From an uncultured Clostridia bacterium (GTDB lineage Bacteria; Bacillota; Clostridia; Christensenellales; CAG-138): 6,921 nt of DNA. Position numbers and translations under genes: made by a program. The stretch is from assembly GCA_937915925.1 (NCBI GenBank), contig CALGGM010000129.1:1-6921 (forward strand), written 5' to 3'. The notes beneath the pieces were generated by a model. That model was not told the origin of the DNA and made no database searches. It worked only from the letters and a program-made list of their open reading frames with translations. Below, one piece after another: positions 6,314-6,921 of this stretch (its first letter is position 1; the number at the start of each line of letters is the position of its first letter).

Positions 6314-6718
6314 TCAGTCTTTCACTTCTTCGTTCATGGTGTTTTCAACGCCCGCATCCTCGACCTGCGAGATCGCGCCGCGCGCAAAGACGAGCTTGAC
6401 CTTGTCGGGACCGACGGACAGGACGATCACGTCGTCCTTGATCGAAGAAATCGTTCCGTAAATACCGCCGATGGTGCGGACGCGATCGCCCTGCTTTAAG
6501 GAGCTCAGCATGTCCTTGACCTTCTTGTCGCGGCGGCGCTGCGGGATGATCATAACGATCAAAAGCGCAACGACCATGAGAAGCGGCAGAAGCAGCGTCA
6601 TCATGCTGCCGCCTGCGGCTGCTGCATCCGAACCGGAGCTTGCCGCATTGCTTGTGAGGCAGCTGAGCCCGGAGGTGTCTGCACCGTACAGAACGGACTG
6701 TAATGCGTATAAAACCAT
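6314..6718 (-). CDS. yajC: YajC, preprotein translocase accessory subunit
   Basis: YajC is a small single-span membrane protein that associates with SecDF and the SecYEG translocon; it is usually dispensable. The 134-residue product has a hydrophobic helix at about 39-58, then the family signature PQRRRDKKVKDML (59-71). The conserved C-terminal domain follows, LKQGDRVRTIGGIYGTI (74-90) to VKLVFARGAISQV (107-119), typical of YajC. The alanine/glycine/serine-rich stretch before the helix (residues 12-38) makes it longer at the N-terminus than many family members, which begin close to the helix. ATG at 6718 is chosen because AAAGGA lies nine bases upstream and a near-consensus promoter lies before that. 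Met39 and Met40 could also start a short form but have no such site. secD/secF are not in the window, and the following gene is separated by a terminator. Confidence 0.95.
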   Translation of the reverse strand: MVLYALQSVLYGADTSGLSCLTSNAASSGSDAAAAGGSMMTLLLPLLMVVALLIVMIIPQRRRDKKVKDMLSSLKQGDRVRTIGGIYGTISSIKDDVIVLSVGPDKVKLVFARGAISQVEDAGVENTMNEEVKD

Positions 6719-6748
6719 AATTCAAATTCCTTTCCTGTATCTTTCGAT

Positions 6749-6777
6749 ATTATACGAAAAATCAGCGATTTCGTCAA
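6749..6777 (-). promoter_or_regulatory. yajC promoter (sigma-A type)
   Basis: On the minus strand TTGACG (6772-6777), then 17 bases, then perfect TATAAT (6749-6754). This is the best promoter in the window, matching 11 of 12 consensus positions. Transcription should begin near 6742, about 24 bases before the yajC ATG, so there is little room for leader regulation. It marks yajC as the first gene of its transcript. Confidence 0.88.
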
Positions 6778-6921
6778 TACTCGAATGTGAAAACTTTGAA
6801 ACAAGCATAAAACGCCTTCGCACAATACGACCTTCTCGCCTGTCCCGTCGCCGCTTTCGCGGGTGGGCAATGCCCGTCCCTACTGAACAATAACTCCATC
6901 CCTATAAAGATTCTTCGTCAC
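6778..6921. other. Non-coding region upstream of yajC with repeat-like hairpin
   Basis: No gene with a plausible start and ribosome site is seen. GGTGGGC (6862-6868) and GCCCGTCC (6872-6879) form a hairpin with two G-T pairs around AAT, with no T-tract. AAGATTCTTCGTCAC at the very edge (6907-6921) resembles, from memory, the start of a dispersed Clostridia repeat related to that at 155-180, but it is cut by the window end. Confidence 0.4.

Noticed and set aside
6861..6879. Hairpin near the right edge considered as terminator of an unseen gene
   Set aside because: It has no T-tract and includes wobble pairs; better explained as a repeat element.

Overview
The window reads as a piece of a GC-rich, low-motif-degeneracy bacterial chromosome, most likely a gut or rumen member of the Clostridia (Firmicutes). 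This rests on Shine-Dalgarno sites at most starts, consensus sigma-A-type promoters, U-tract terminators, a dockerin-bearing secreted protein, a DUF3792/YrzE-type membrane protein close to yajC, and dispersed palindromic intergenic repeats of the kind common in such genomes. No genus can be named from the sequence alone. I find no phage, transposase, CRISPR, tRNA or rRNA.

Layout: positions 1-217 are non-coding and hold several hairpins and inverted repeats. A minus-strand pair follows: a secreted NlpC/P60-like protein with an N-terminal dockerin (265-1074), with its own promoter and a strong terminator, and upstream of it psuG, pseudouridine-5'-phosphate glycosidase (1192-2103). psuG is divergent from malQ, a 4-alpha-glucanotransferase (2224-3690, plus strand). 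Their two predicted promoters occupy the same ~33 bp. malQ ends in a strong terminator whose T-tract touches the stop codon of the convergent minus-strand cluster.

That cluster (6777 down to 3739) reads yajC, then a transglutaminase-like membrane-anchored protein with a long Ig-like repeat stalk, then a four-helix DUF3792/TIGR04086 membrane protein. yajC has a near-consensus promoter. An intrinsic terminator sits between yajC and the transglutaminase gene. The last 140 bases (6778-6921) are non-coding and again hold repeat-like hairpins.

Functionally the window mixes housekeeping protein export (YajC), cell-surface proteins (transglutaminase/Ig protein, dockerin-NlpC/P60 protein), glucan metabolism (MalQ) and nucleoside salvage (PsuG). 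There is no evidence of one joint pathway. No clearly new system is present. The most distinctive items are the alternating two-module Ig architecture of the transglutaminase protein, the interlocked psuG/malQ promoters, the palindrome in the dockerin gene promoter, and the terminator splitting the yajC cluster.
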